Below are positions 33,898 through 42,679 of a DNA stretch of 64,000 nt, piece after piece (within the stretch, counting starts at the first letter, position 1; every line of letters starts with the position of its first letter). The DNA is from an uncultured Acidobacteriaceae bacterium (lineage in GTDB: Bacteria > Acidobacteriota > Terriglobia > Terriglobales > Acidobacteriaceae): NCBI GenBank assembly GCA_937879855.1, contig CALFMO010000064.1, positions 62,001 through 126,000 on the forward strand, given 5' to 3'. Made by a program: the position numbers and the translations under genes. Below the pieces are notes generated by a model. That model saw only the letters and a program-made list of their open reading frames with translations. It had not been told where the DNA came from and did not search any database.

Positions 33898-35007
33898 ATG
33901 TCCCGTTTCTCCCGGCGTTCGTTCCTGCATTTGTCGGCTGCGGCTTCGGCCGCCGCTGCATTCCAAATCATGAGTGAACCGATGCTGGCGGCGGCTCATC
34001 GTCGCCCGCCCCACTCAAAGGATGCGGTGCTGATCGACTCGAACGAGAATCCGCTCGGCCCCTGCCAGGCCGCGCGCGACGCAATCTCCGCAATCATCCC
34101 GCTGGGCGGACGCTACTCCGACAATCTCACCGACGAACTCGTCAGCACCTTCGCCCAAGGCGAGGGCCTGAATCCTGATTACATCTACAGCACCGCCGGC
34201 TCAACGCCTCCACTTTGCCTTAGCGTGCTGGCATTCACATCGCCGCAGAAGAGTTACGTCACCGCCGATCCGGGTTTCGAGACGGGCATGATGATGGCTG
34301 CGGTTTCAGGCGCTCGCGTGGTGAAGGTTCCCCTTACGAAGTCATATGCGCACGACGTCAAAGCCATGCTGGCCACTGCTCCCGACGCCGGAGTCTTCTA
34401 CATCTGCAATCCCAATAACCCTACCGGCACTCTGACTCCGCACTCGGACATCGAGGAGCTCGTCGCCAACAAGCCCAAAGACTCGATCGTCATCGTCGAC
34501 GAAGCCTACATTCACTTGAGCGAAGCGCCCTCCGCGCTCGATCTGGTCAAAGCCGGCAAAGATGTGATCGTGTTGCGAACGTTCTCCAAGGTCTACGGCA
34601 TGGCCGGCCTGCGCTGTGGATTTGTGATTGCCCGCCCGGACGTACTGGAAAAAGTTGTGGCGCGCGGTGGACAGAACTTTATGCCCACGACCGCCGTCAC
34701 CGCTGCCATCGCCAGCCTGAAGGACACGACCCTTGTCCCGGAGCGGCGACGCATCAACGCAGGCGTTCGCCAGCAGACATTTCAGTGGCTCGAGCGCAAC
34801 GGCTACTCTTACATTCCTTCGGAGTCCAACTGTTTTATGCTCGACACCAAGCGCCCCGGCAAAGATGTGAGGGAAGCCATGGCGAAAGAAAACGTCTTGA
34901 TTGGCCGGGTCTGGCCGCTGATGCCAACGTACGTCCGCATCACGGTAGGAACGCAAGCCGAAATGGAGCGCTTCCAGGCCGCCTTCCAAAAAGTAATGAA
35001 AGCTTAA
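33898..35007 (+). CDS. Tat-exported aspartate/histidinol-phosphate-type aminotransferase
   Basis: A 369-residue PLP-dependent class I/II aminotransferase resembling HisC. The N-terminal SRRSFLHLSA is a twin-arginine signal ending near MLAAAHRR. The N-terminal DSNENPLGP, ICNPNNPTGT, VDEAYIHL and PLP-lysine FSKVYGMAGLR motifs are all present. No his operon genes are near, and a cytoplasmic HisC would not need a Tat signal, so it probably acts on an amino acid or amine outside the cytoplasm. ATG 33898 opens the signal. Confidence 0.87.
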   Translation: MSRFSRRSFLHLSAAASAAAAFQIMSEPMLAAAHRRPPHSKDAVLIDSNENPLGPCQAARDAISAIIPLGGRYSDNLTDELVSTFAQGEGLNPDYIYSTAGSTPPLCLSVLAFTSPQKSYVTADPGFETGMMMAAVSGARVVKVPLTKSYAHDVKAMLATAPDAGVFYICNPNNPTGTLTPHSDIEELVANKPKDSIVIVDEAYIHLSEAPSALDLVKAGKDVIVLRTFSKVYGMAGLRCGFVIARPDVLEKVVARGGQNFMPTTAVTAAIASLKDTTLVPERRRINAGVRQQTFQWLERNGYSYIPSESNCFMLDTKRPGKDVREAMAKENVLIGRVWPLMPTYVRITVGTQAEMERFQAAFQKVMKA

Positions 35008-35115
35008 ATGTGGCGCGGGCACTCTTGCCCGCGGCTTTTGGTAGTGCCAGCCACTGGCCGGCTGTCCCGTGGGCGTCCCGCCCGCGGCCGCCGGAACGGC
35101 GGCGCTACTTTGCCG
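35008..35115. repeat. Composite GCCCGCGGC/GGCGGCGCTACTTT palindromic repeat
   Basis: Starts at the stop codon of the aminotransferase gene and holds several nested palindromes (GCGGGCACTCTTGCCCGC, GGGCGTCCCGCCC, GCCGCCGGAACGGCGGC). It fills the whole convergent gap to the oxidoreductase gene. Confidence 0.65.
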
Positions 35116-35118
35116 GCG

Positions 35119-36177
35119 TTACTCCACGGCTTCCGTCCACCGCACCCTCCGCCCTTCCCGGCTACTCTTATGCGCCAGCAATATCCCGCGCATGGTACGC
35201 AGCGCCTGCTCCGGTGTCACATCCAGCGGAGTTTTCTTCTCGATCGCGTCCCTCACGTTGGCGTAGAACTCGCGATAGTCTCCGCGCTCAGTCTTTACCC
35301 GGCGCGTCTCCCCATTCACCCGGCTCAAAGTTCCCCAACGATCCTCCGGCTCGACACCCCAATCGTCTCCCCAATCCGGCCCGTCAGGACAGCTCTCGCT
35401 GCGCAGAATCGCCTCCTGCGGATCCATCCCCGATTTCAAATACGATCCCTCCGTTCCGTGCAGCAGCAGATGAGGCCCGGGAGCATAGGCAATCGTGCGA
35501 GCGCGCAGGGTCGCTCGCAGCCGCGGATATTCCATATACACGTCGAACGAATCGTCGATCTTCGAATCTGCCCGCTGGCAGAATGCCGACGCCCAAACCG
35601 TCTCGGGCTCGCCGAACAAAACCAGCGCTCCATCAATCAAATGCGGCCCCAGATCCCAGAGGACGCCGCCAGCTGCAGACTCCGGGCGCTCCCTCCACGC
35701 GCTTGGCTTGCTCTCGAGGCGAAACCGGTCAAAGCGCGACTCGTACTCGACCACCGTGCCCAATTCACCCGACTTCACTAACTTCTTGATCGTCTGAAAA
35801 TCTCCGTCCCAGCGCCGGTCCTGATACACGGTCACGAGGCGTCCGCGCTCGGCGGCGAGGCGCACCAGTTGCTCGGCCTCCGCCATCGTCGGGGTGAATG
35901 GCTTGTCCACCACCACATCGCGTCCCGCTTCCAGGCAGGCCTTCGTGTAGGAGAAGTGCGAATCGTTCGGAGTGGCCACCACGACCAAACCAATGGTTTT
36001 GTCGGAGAGCATTTCATCCAGCGTCCGCGCCACGCGGACTTCGGGATATTTTTCCTTCGCCTTGTTCCCACGGCGTTCGAGAATGCAGGCCAGTTCCATT
36101 CCTTTGACGCCGCGAATCACCGGCGCATGAAACGCCTGCCCTGCCAATCCAAATCCGATCAAGCCCACACGAACCAT
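35119..36177 (-). CDS. Gfo/Idh/MocA family oxidoreductase
   Basis: A 352-residue NAD(P)-dependent oxidoreductase. The Rossmann start is VGLIGFGLAGQAFHAPV, the conserved substrate-site pattern is VVVDKPFTPT near residue 92 (DKP instead of EKP), and GGVLWDLGPHLIDGAL near 170 carries the catalytic Asp and His. Members oxidise or reduce sugars and polyols. The neighbours give no clue to substrate. Confidence 0.92.
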   Translation of the reverse strand: MVRVGLIGFGLAGQAFHAPVIRGVKGMELACILERRGNKAKEKYPEVRVARTLDEMLSDKTIGLVVVATPNDSHFSYTKACLEAGRDVVVDKPFTPTMAEAEQLVRLAAERGRLVTVYQDRRWDGDFQTIKKLVKSGELGTVVEYESRFDRFRLESKPSAWRERPESAAGGVLWDLGPHLIDGALVLFGEPETVWASAFCQRADSKIDDSFDVYMEYPRLRATLRARTIAYAPGPHLLLHGTEGSYLKSGMDPQEAILRSESCPDGPDWGDDWGVEPEDRWGTLSRVNGETRRVKTERGDYREFYANVRDAIEKKTPLDVTPEQALRTMRGILLAHKSSREGRRVRWTEAVE

Positions 36178-36220
36178 GCTTTTCTTTCTCCTGAGTGGTG
36201 CGGAAACTATTCAGCGATCT

Positions 36221-36625
36221 TTAACGATCTTTCACGCGCCGCACAAATTTCAATCCCGACCAGACCTCAGTCACCGCACAGACTTTTATATCCACCAGCC
36301 CTGCAGCGAGTCCAATCTCCCGCACGATGTTTTCATTCAGATCCGTGGCCACGCCCGAACTCTTCTTGGGCCAGCTGACCCATAGCATTCCGGCGGGCGC
36401 AAGCAGCTTGGCGATGCGTTTGAAATCCTGCGGCAATTGCGTTTCTGATTTTGTGAATAGGATCGCGAAATCAAGCGGGCCCTTCCCGTTACTAACGCTT
36501 CCGCATCCGGCTAGTGCGGTTTTCAATTCAGCACGCACATCGTCGGGAGTATCGACCAGGCAAACCCGCGCCCCCGGCTTGATTCCCAGCTTCTTCGGCA
36601 GCGGCGTTCCAGAATATCCCGGCAT
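36221..36625 (-). CDS. DUF3052 family protein
   Basis: A 134-residue protein with PLPKKLGIKPGARVCLVDTP and LLAPAGMLWVSWPKKSSG, the features of DUF3052, a small Rossmann-like domain of unknown function. It starts with ATG MPGYSG; 43 bases separate its stop from the preceding gene's start on the same strand. Confidence 0.85.
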   Translation of the reverse strand: MPGYSGTPLPKKLGIKPGARVCLVDTPDDVRAELKTALAGCGSVSNGKGPLDFAILFTKSETQLPQDFKRIAKLLAPAGMLWVSWPKKSSGVATDLNENIVREIGLAAGLVDIKVCAVTEVWSGLKFVRRVKDR

Positions 36626-36694
36626 GAGGTCGCGACGAGAGCGCGCCGCAGATTGTACCCTGTGTAAGAAGAAAATTCATCCCGACTACTGGTT

Positions 36695-36767
36695 ACGTAG
36701 CGGTGGACGCATTCGTCCGCCGCCCGAGCGAAGCGAGCGCCCCGGACGAATGCGTCCGGGGCCACGT
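36695..36767. repeat. Family B palindromic repeat, double copy
   Basis: ACGTAGCGGTGGACGCATTCGTCC faces CGGACGAATGCGTCCGGGGCCACGT, with a GAGCGAAGCGAGCGC centre. Together they form a long imperfect hairpin between two genes on the minus strand. Confidence 0.7.
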
Positions 36768-36804
36768 GATTCTGATAGGAATCGGCTGAGGCCCGATGAC
36801 CGCG

Positions 36805-37845
36805 CTAACGCCCCGGCGCGTACCATCCGCGACGCGACCGCACCCGCAGATTCTTCTTGTCGTTGGCCACGATTTCGATGGTGCGGTAATGCCCGTCTGG
36901 CTTGAGGTTCGCCGGCTTGTAGGAAACGGCGTACTGGCTGCGAAGTTCGTCCTGTATTTCGGAAAAATCGTTAGACACATCGCGAATCTGGAAGGGAAAG
37001 AAGGCGCGCCCGCCAGTGGCGTCGGCGATGCGCTCCAGCACTTTGTCGCCCTGCCCTTTGGTGCCGCTCACGTTGGTGCTGATGGTGTAGACGATGGCCT
37101 CGGCGCGCTGCGCCATCTCGATGGCTTCTTCACGGGTGACGTGGCTCTGGTTATCTTCACCGTCACTAAGCAAAATAATGACCCGCCGCACGGTCGCACC
37201 TGTCGACCCCTTCAGCAGCTTGTCGCGGCAAGCGAAATACAGCGCATCGTAAAGCGCGGTGCCGCCTCCGGGCCGTAGTTCGTGCACTCCATGTGCCAGC
37301 AATTCCGTGTTGTCGGTGAAGTCCTGCGTCACCTCCGGGGTCACGTCGAAACCCACCACGAATGCCTGATCGATGCGGGGATGAATCGTCTGGTTGAGAA
37401 ACTCGATGGCGGATTGCTGTTCAAACTTGAAGCGGTCGCGCACCGAATTGCTGGCGTCGATCAGCAGGCCGACCTGCAGCGGAAGGTTGGTCTCCGCGTG
37501 GAAGCTGCGAATTTCCTCCGGCGGCTTGTTGTCGTCGAGCACTTGGAAGTCGCTCTGCTTCAGATCGGTAATACGCCGCCCATGCTTGTCGGTCACGGTG
37601 AAGACTACGTTCACTTCGTTGGTGGTCGCGCGGATCCTGGGGAGGGCGTCATCGCCCGCGGGAGCATTAGGATCGGAAGGCTTCTGCTCCGGCGCCGCCG
37701 CAGAATCTGGAGAGGGCGTAGCCTGTGCCGTGGACGTTGGAGTAGTCGACTTTGGGGGCGCCGACTGTGCAGTTGCGCTCCCCGCCAGAAGCACCAGAAG
37801 AAGCACGCCGGAACTGGTAATAATCTTCGTCCCCAAAGGTTCCAT
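36805..37845 (-). CDS. VWFA-related secreted protein 3
   Basis: About 346 residues, signal peptide (SSGVLLLVLLAGSATA), a Pro/Thr/Ser-rich linker and a VWFA domain with MIDAS LLIDASNSVRD. C-terminal SQYAVSYKPANLKPDGHYR and RSRRGWYAP are shared with protein 2. ATG 37845 (MEPLGTK) opens the signal; an earlier start at 37875 is less likely. Secreted, ligand unknown. Confidence 0.85.
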   Translation of the reverse strand: MEPLGTKIITSSGVLLLVLLAGSATAQSAPPKSTTPTSTAQATPSPDSAAAPEQKPSDPNAPAGDDALPRIRATTNEVNVVFTVTDKHGRRITDLKQSDFQVLDDNKPPEEIRSFHAETNLPLQVGLLIDASNSVRDRFKFEQQSAIEFLNQTIHPRIDQAFVVGFDVTPEVTQDFTDNTELLAHGVHELRPGGGTALYDALYFACRDKLLKGSTGATVRRVIILLSDGEDNQSHVTREEAIEMAQRAEAIVYTISTNVSGTKGQGDKVLERIADATGGRAFFPFQIRDVSNDFSEIQDELRSQYAVSYKPANLKPDGHYRTIEIVANDKKNLRVRSRRGWYAPGR

Positions 37846-37887
37846 CACTAGGAATATTATATCCGCCCGCGGCAAGCCCCGCCTGCC

Positions 37888-38904
37888 TCAACCTGCCGTA
37901 GAGACGCTGCCGGTAACGTCCTTTTCGAGCCTGGTGAGGAACGCCTGAAGCGGCTCTGGAAGCGGACTCTCCAGCGCAATCGATTTCCCGGTGCGCGGAT
38001 GCGCCAGTTCCAGCCGCGCCGCATGCAGAAAATTTCGCGAGAGCGAAATAGCGGCGCCTTCGTCGGTCGCGCGGCCGCGCCTCGCCCGCATCTCGCGCGG
38101 CGCCCCGTAGAGCGTATCGCCTACCACCGGATGCCCCAGCGACGCCATGTGCACACGAATCTGATGGGTCCGCCCAGTATCAATCTTGACCTCGACCAGG
38201 GTGAACTTTCCGAACGGCGTATCCAACCGCCGCAGCACACTGTAATGCGAGACCGCCTCGCGCCCGTCAGTTCCCCGCGTCGTCATGCGCGTGCGACGTA
38301 CTCGGTCGCGGCTGATGCTGGCCGAGATTGTTCCCCGATCTTTTTTCACCCAACCGTGCACCAACGCAATGTAAGTCTTCTTCACTGCGCGCCGCGCAAA
38401 CTGCGCCGCCAGCTTCTGATGTGCTTCATCGTTCTTCGCCACCACGATCAGCCCGCTGGTTTCCTTGTCCAGGCGGTGGACGATGCCCGGCCGCATCGCG
38501 CCGCCCACGCCCGACAGCGTCGCAAAATGATGGAGCAGCGCATTTACCAGCGTCCCGCGATTGCGCTGATCTTCTGTCGCGCCGGCACCCGCATGCACCA
38601 TCATTCCTGCCGGCTTGTTGATGATGGCCAGATCGTCGTCTTCATAAACAATGTCCAGCGGAATCTCTTCGGGAATGGCACGCAACGGAGGCCGCTCCGC
38701 CGAACTGATTACAGAGACACGCTCCCCGCCTCGCAGCTTGAGTGAGGCCTTCGCAGGAGCATCATTCACCAGAACTTTTTCTTTGGAGATAAGCTGTTGC
38801 ACCCGCGCCCGGCTGACTTCGAGATGAGCCACCAGCCACTGATCCAGGCGCTTTCCGGCATCGTCCGGCGCAACAGAAATGAGAATTGGAGATGCTTCCG
38901 CCAC
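37888..38904 (-). CDS. rluD: RluA-family pseudouridine synthase
   Basis: Isomerises uridine to pseudouridine in 23S rRNA. The 338-residue product has an N-terminal S4 domain (RLDQWLVAHLEVSRARVQQLI near residue 18) and the catalytic RLDKETSGLIV near residue 143. GTG 38904 is the start. The RluD label rests on the S4 plus synthase layout; RluA/C relatives are not excluded. Confidence 0.88.
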   Translation of the reverse strand: MAEASPILISVAPDDAGKRLDQWLVAHLEVSRARVQQLISKEKVLVNDAPAKASLKLRGGERVSVISSAERPPLRAIPEEIPLDIVYEDDDLAIINKPAGMMVHAGAGATEDQRNRGTLVNALLHHFATLSGVGGAMRPGIVHRLDKETSGLIVVAKNDEAHQKLAAQFARRAVKKTYIALVHGWVKKDRGTISASISRDRVRRTRMTTRGTDGREAVSHYSVLRRLDTPFGKFTLVEVKIDTGRTHQIRVHMASLGHPVVGDTLYGAPREMRARRGRATDEGAAISLSRNFLHAARLELAHPRTGKSIALESPLPEPLQAFLTRLEKDVTGSVSTAG

Positions 38905-38955
38905 TCGGAGGGAAGGATACTACAGGCTTGCGTCGCGTTAACCGGACAGGCGACC

Positions 38956-40698
38956 TCAATCCCCATCCAGTCCCACTTGACTCAATATCTCTCTGAATTT
39001 CGGATTGTCCCTTAATCCAACCCACTTAGGGTCGCGCAGAAATGTCATATGAACGTCGCGGTCCTGAAGTCCGCGCTCCAGCCATTCAAACATCAGCTCC
39101 TGCTTTTCCAGGCCCGCATACACCAGAGCGATGTTCAGCGGTGGAACATACTTTTGGCGGGTCCATGTGATCAATTCCGCCAGAATATTTTCTGCTTCAG
39201 TCTGCCGTCCACTCTTTGCCCATACATATCCCAGAAGGGAAATTGGCTCGGTGTTTCCCTCGGAAAATGTGCGAGCCAACTCCAACTCTGCCATGGCGCG
39301 TCCATACTCCCCAATTTGTTCGTAGACCTTCGCGAAGTTCACATGCGCGACCCAGAATCTTGGCGCAAGCTCAACCGCGTTGTGAAACTCCGCGACAGCC
39401 TCGTCATACCGCCGGGCGTGGTAGAGAAATTCCGCCAACAGCGTGTTAAGAATCGGAGACAGCGGATCGAGCCGAACCGCGCGACGGATTTCAGCGATAG
39501 CTTCTTCGTGCCGCCCCGTGTTCGAAAGACAATGCGCTCGAAACAATCGGGCAACCACGTAATTGGGATTGATCTGCAGCGCGCGCTGATAGCACTCGTG
39601 CGCTCCCGACCAATTCCAGTCGAACCAGAAGCGAATTGTCCCTAATGACGTATGCGCTTCCGCCAGATTCTCGTCCAGTTCCAATGCCCTCGACACCGCC
39701 GCTGCGGCCTTGGGAAAGCAGTCCTTCGACTTCATATCGCTGGTTATGGGCAGAGTGACGTAACAGTCAGCCAGTCCAGCGTAAGCTTTCGCGTAAGTGG
39801 GGTCCACGTCTGTTGCCTTGCGGAAATACTCGATGGCTTTGCGGGTTTCCGCGAGCGTCCTCCGGGCCCAATGGTATCTTCCCCGTAGATAGGCATCGTG
39901 AGCTTCGGGATTCGTTTCCGCTGCGGCGGCGGATACAAATTTCTCCTTCCCGCCTAGCTGTATGTTGATCTTCTTTGCAATTGATACGCCGAGTTCGGTC
40001 TGCACTCCCAGCACGCTTCCGATCTCGCGGTCGTAACTCTCGGCCCACAGATGAGTCTGGTCGCTCACGCGGATCAGTTGTGCCGTGATCCGGACTCGTT
40101 CTCTTTCCCTCCGGACGCTGCCTTCGACGACATAGTTCACTCCGAGTTCCCGCCCAATCTGTGCGATCGTTTTCGTTGTTCGCTTGTATGCCATCGACGA
40201 GGTGCGGGCGATCACCCCAACGATTTGCGGGTCGAGTTGGCCCAGGTACGAGATCGTTTCCTCCGTCAGACCGTCGCTGAAATACTCCTGCTCCATGTCG
40301 TTGCTCAAGTTCTCGAACGGAAGAACGGCCAGCATCACTCGCTGGCTGAGCTCCAAACTGCGATTCAGATCGGACGTGGCGCGTGATCCGTCCGTCACCA
40401 GAGCCGCAAAGCGATAGCCCTTTCCGGGCACGGTCTGCACGAATTTGGGATTACGCGGATCATCGTTCAGAATCTGCCGGATCTTTCGAACCGCAGTGTT
40501 GATGCTGTTGTCCGTGTCCAGAAAAATGTCTTTGCCCCATAGTCTTTCAATGATTGTGTCGCGGCCCACAAGTTGCCCCGCGTTTCGTACAAGAAGGCAG
40601 AGCAGATCCATCGGGATGCGCTCCAGTTTGAGGGCGCGGCCGGCGCGCCGCAGCTCGTAAGCGCTCTCGTCGAGTTCAAAATCGCCGAACTTCAGCAT
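38956..40698 (-). CDS. Winged-helix/TolB-like/TPR regulator
   Basis: About 580 residues. The N-terminus is a Trans_reg_C winged helix (FGDFELDESAYELRR, RKIRQILNDDP, GKGYRFAAL). The middle resembles a TolB N-terminal-like domain (VLPFENLS, SDGLTEETISYLG). From about residue 270 there are TPRs (AYAGLADCYVTL, AEAHTSLGTI, ARLFRAHCLSNTGRHEEA). This CadC-like organisation without a membrane helix is common in Acidobacteriota. ATG 40698 (MLKFGDF) is chosen over a TTG at 40710. Confidence 0.87.
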   Translation of the reverse strand: MLKFGDFELDESAYELRRAGRALKLERIPMDLLCLLVRNAGQLVGRDTIIERLWGKDIFLDTDNSINTAVRKIRQILNDDPRNPKFVQTVPGKGYRFAALVTDGSRATSDLNRSLELSQRVMLAVLPFENLSNDMEQEYFSDGLTEETISYLGQLDPQIVGVIARTSSMAYKRTTKTIAQIGRELGVNYVVEGSVRRERERVRITAQLIRVSDQTHLWAESYDREIGSVLGVQTELGVSIAKKINIQLGGKEKFVSAAAAETNPEAHDAYLRGRYHWARRTLAETRKAIEYFRKATDVDPTYAKAYAGLADCYVTLPITSDMKSKDCFPKAAAAVSRALELDENLAEAHTSLGTIRFWFDWNWSGAHECYQRALQINPNYVVARLFRAHCLSNTGRHEEAIAEIRRAVRLDPLSPILNTLLAEFLYHARRYDEAVAEFHNAVELAPRFWVAHVNFAKVYEQIGEYGRAMAELELARTFSEGNTEPISLLGYVWAKSGRQTEAENILAELITWTRQKYVPPLNIALVYAGLEKQELMFEWLERGLQDRDVHMTFLRDPKWVGLRDNPKFREILSQVGLDGD

Positions 40699-40886
40699 GA
40701 CTGCTCCCAAAGCCTAGCGCCGTGGAGGGGATTCCGGCCCGGGTTGCCAGACATCTTACCCTGTGCGGCCCGCCGCGAATTGCTAGCCTGGCGATTCATC
40801 TTAAGAATTTCTACAGGTGTTCTCCATTGCTTCCCGCGGCAACCCGAGGCACTATGCCCTCCACGTGCTGCCGAGAGGCAGCCACT

Positions 40887-41414
40887 ATGAAAGTCGAGGC
40901 GCGTATGAACCGTAAATTTGCCGCACGCTTTGCTGGTCTCACCATGCTTTTCCTGGCAGCTTCCAATCTCGGGTTCGCCCAGAGCGAGTCTCCTCGTTGC
41001 AACGCAAGACTCATTGCCGGTACCTATGGATTTACTCTCACAGGAAACAAACTGGCCGGAAAAGGACCGATCGGACCACAGGTGGGGGTAGCTATGACCC
41101 AATTCGACGGTGACGGCAATCTCACCCAGATCGATACGGTGACGGTTGCGGGAAAAGTTGTCGCTGATTTTACCCATACTCCGGCCAATGGGACCTACTC
41201 CGTAAATCCGGACTGTACAGGCGCCTTCACTCTGGATTTCACGGATGGCCGTCCGACCGTGGTGGCAAATTTCGTTGTCGTGAAAAACGGCATGGAGATC
41301 GATGCCGTGGTGATCAGCGCGGGCGGGGAACAGGGAATTATCGCAGTCAGCAGTATCGGAAAGAGACGCTTTGCTGGGCTATCGCGTGACGCTGACGGTC
41401 CGCGCCGGGATTGA
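40887..41414 (+). CDS. Hypothetical secreted protein
   Basis: About 175 residues with a signal peptide (FAGLTMLFLAASNLGFAQ). The mature part is beta-rich: CNARLIAGTYGFTLTGN, MTQFDGDGNLTQIDTVTV, ANGTYSVNPDCTGAFTLDF. Such 'GTYGF ... DGxGxLT' proteins recur in Acidobacteriota but have no function assigned. ATG 40887 or 40905 could be the start. Its 3' end overlaps that of the convergent lgt gene. Confidence 0.7.
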   Translation: MKVEARMNRKFAARFAGLTMLFLAASNLGFAQSESPRCNARLIAGTYGFTLTGNKLAGKGPIGPQVGVAMTQFDGDGNLTQIDTVTVAGKVVADFTHTPANGTYSVNPDCTGAFTLDFTDGRPTVVANFVVVKNGMEIDAVVISAGGEQGIIAVSSIGKRRFAGLSRDADGPRRD

Positions 41415-42191
41415 CTTCGACCCGGGGCGCAGCCACCAAATGAATCCGCCGGCAAGCACCAGTCCGATGGCGATCAACTGCGTGCCTGACATTGCGCCCC
41501 CAAAGACTGACCCGCGGCCGGGATCGTCGCGCAAAAACTCGAGGAAGAATCGGGCGACGCCGTAGATGAACATGAACGCGCCAATCACCTGGCCGTCGAA
41601 TTTTCTGCGCTTGAGCAGCCACATCAGGAAGAAGAAATTCGCCAGCTCCACCGCCGACTCGAACAGCTGTGTCGGTTCGAGCGGCACGCCGAGCGGCGTC
41701 CCGGTAATCGAGTTGGCCAGCGGATTGTGAAAAGTCACACCCCACCAGTGATGCGTCTCTTTGCCATAGCAGCATCCCGCGGCGAAGCAGCCGATGCGTC
41801 CGATTGCGTGCCCCAGCGCGAGGCCGGGCGCGAAGGCGTCGCATGTCCCGAGCGCAGGCATCTTATGTCGCCAGACATACCACGCTGCGGCGGCGAATGC
41901 GGCGAGCAAACCTCCCGAAAAAACTCCACCCGCCTGTAGCGTATTAATGCTGAAAATCTCGCCAGGATGCGCCGAGTAGTAACTCCACTCGTTGACGACG
42001 TAAAGCACCTTGGCCCCGACAATGCCGCACAGGACCACCAGAATCCCCAGGTTCCACGCCTTGTCGCCGTCAATTCCAAGCTTCTCGGAATTGCGCACGC
42101 TGATCCACAATCCGATCAGGACGCCCAAAGAAACAAGGAATCCGTACGTCGGAAGGAAAAACTTCCCGATGTGAAACAGTTGTGGGAACAC
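41379..42191 (-). CDS. lgt: Prolipoprotein diacylglyceryl transferase
   Basis: Attaches diacylglycerol to lipobox Cys in the inner membrane. The 270-residue product has several membrane helices and the Lgt signature GHAIGRIGCFAAGCCYG, plus the N-terminal YGFLVSLGVLIGLW. The start is GTG. It is the last gene of a minus-strand run, behind the 6S RNA. At its 3' end 36 bases overlap the convergent gene. Confidence 0.94.
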   Translation of the reverse strand: MFPQLFHIGKFFLPTYGFLVSLGVLIGLWISVRNSEKLGIDGDKAWNLGILVVLCGIVGAKVLYVVNEWSYYSAHPGEIFSINTLQAGGVFSGGLLAAFAAAAWYVWRHKMPALGTCDAFAPGLALGHAIGRIGCFAAGCCYGKETHHWWGVTFHNPLANSITGTPLGVPLEPTQLFESAVELANFFFLMWLLKRRKFDGQVIGAFMFIYGVARFFLEFLRDDPGRGSVFGGAMSGTQLIAIGLVLAGGFIWWLRPGSKSIPARTVSVTR

Positions 42192-42248
42192 AGTCTAATT
42201 AGATGCGTGAATCAAGGGATTTGCTACTTGAACAGTCTAACAGGAGTG

Positions 42249-42307
42249 AGCTATTGGCTCTTAGCTGTTAGCTTTTGGCTAAAAGCCAAGAGCTAAAAGC
42301 TAATGGC
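42249..42307. repeat. TAGCT-type inverted repeat after the 6S RNA
   Basis: Imperfect 28-base arms around a GGCT loop, TAGCTNTTAGCT family (see 3032, 21247). On the minus strand it begins about 10 bases after the expected 6S RNA 3' end and may terminate it. Confidence 0.6.
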
Positions 42308-42316
42308 TGGTTTTAT

Positions 42317-42513
42317 CAAGCCGACCCACTGTGCCGTGTGACGGGCCGAGAATGAACCCGTCGGTAGACGTTGGGAACCCGCCGAGACCCTTTAGGCATC
42401 TCCGCATGGCGGAGCGTCGCTCACCGGATCCTAGTTCGAGTCGAGTCCCCGTTCATTCAGCATTGGTTCAAAAATCGGTTACCGCCATCACCAACCCGGC
42501 AGGCCGGCTTTCA
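42317..42513 (-). ncRNA. ssrS: 6S RNA
   Basis: Minus-strand RNA of about 197 nt. The core GGTGAGC (42425-42419), GCTCC, GGAGATGCCTAAA and then ACC...GGGTTCA is laid out as in Escherichia coli 6S RNA (GGTGAGC, GCTCG, GAGAAGCCTTAAA, ACC...GGGTTCA), with about the same distances. AAGCCG at 42510-42505 pairs with CGGCTT at 42323-42318 as a closing stem, and the length fits 6S (about 180-200 nt). A 17-bp-spaced promoter lies just upstream. 6S RNA binds the housekeeping sigma-RNA polymerase holoenzyme. It follows a minus-strand cluster containing zapA, as in many bacteria where ssrS follows zapA. Confidence 0.8.
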
Positions 42514-42519
42514 TGTTGG

Positions 42520-42548
42520 ATGCTAGGCAAAAGCCGCGCGCTTGGCAA
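42520..42548 (-). promoter_or_regulatory. Sigma-70-type promoter of the 6S RNA
   Basis: On the minus strand the -35 box is TTGCCA (42548-42543), a 17-base spacer follows, and the -10 box is TAGCAT (42525-42520). The predicted RNA start is 42514-42513. Confidence 0.7.
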
Positions 42549-42679
42549 GTGGAAGCCTGCAAAAAGTTGGCAGGCCGCTTGCTACCAAAGTAATGCCCAG
42601 TTCACAAATGGGACTTGCCAAGCGGGGAAATTTCTTGACACGGTCCTGCATTTGAGTTTCACGAATCTACCGAACCAAA

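Noticed and set aside
42400..42470. Possible tRNA from a GTTCGAGTC stretch
   Set aside because: No acceptor, D-arm or anticodon arm can be folded around it; the region fits the 6S RNA on the other strand instead.
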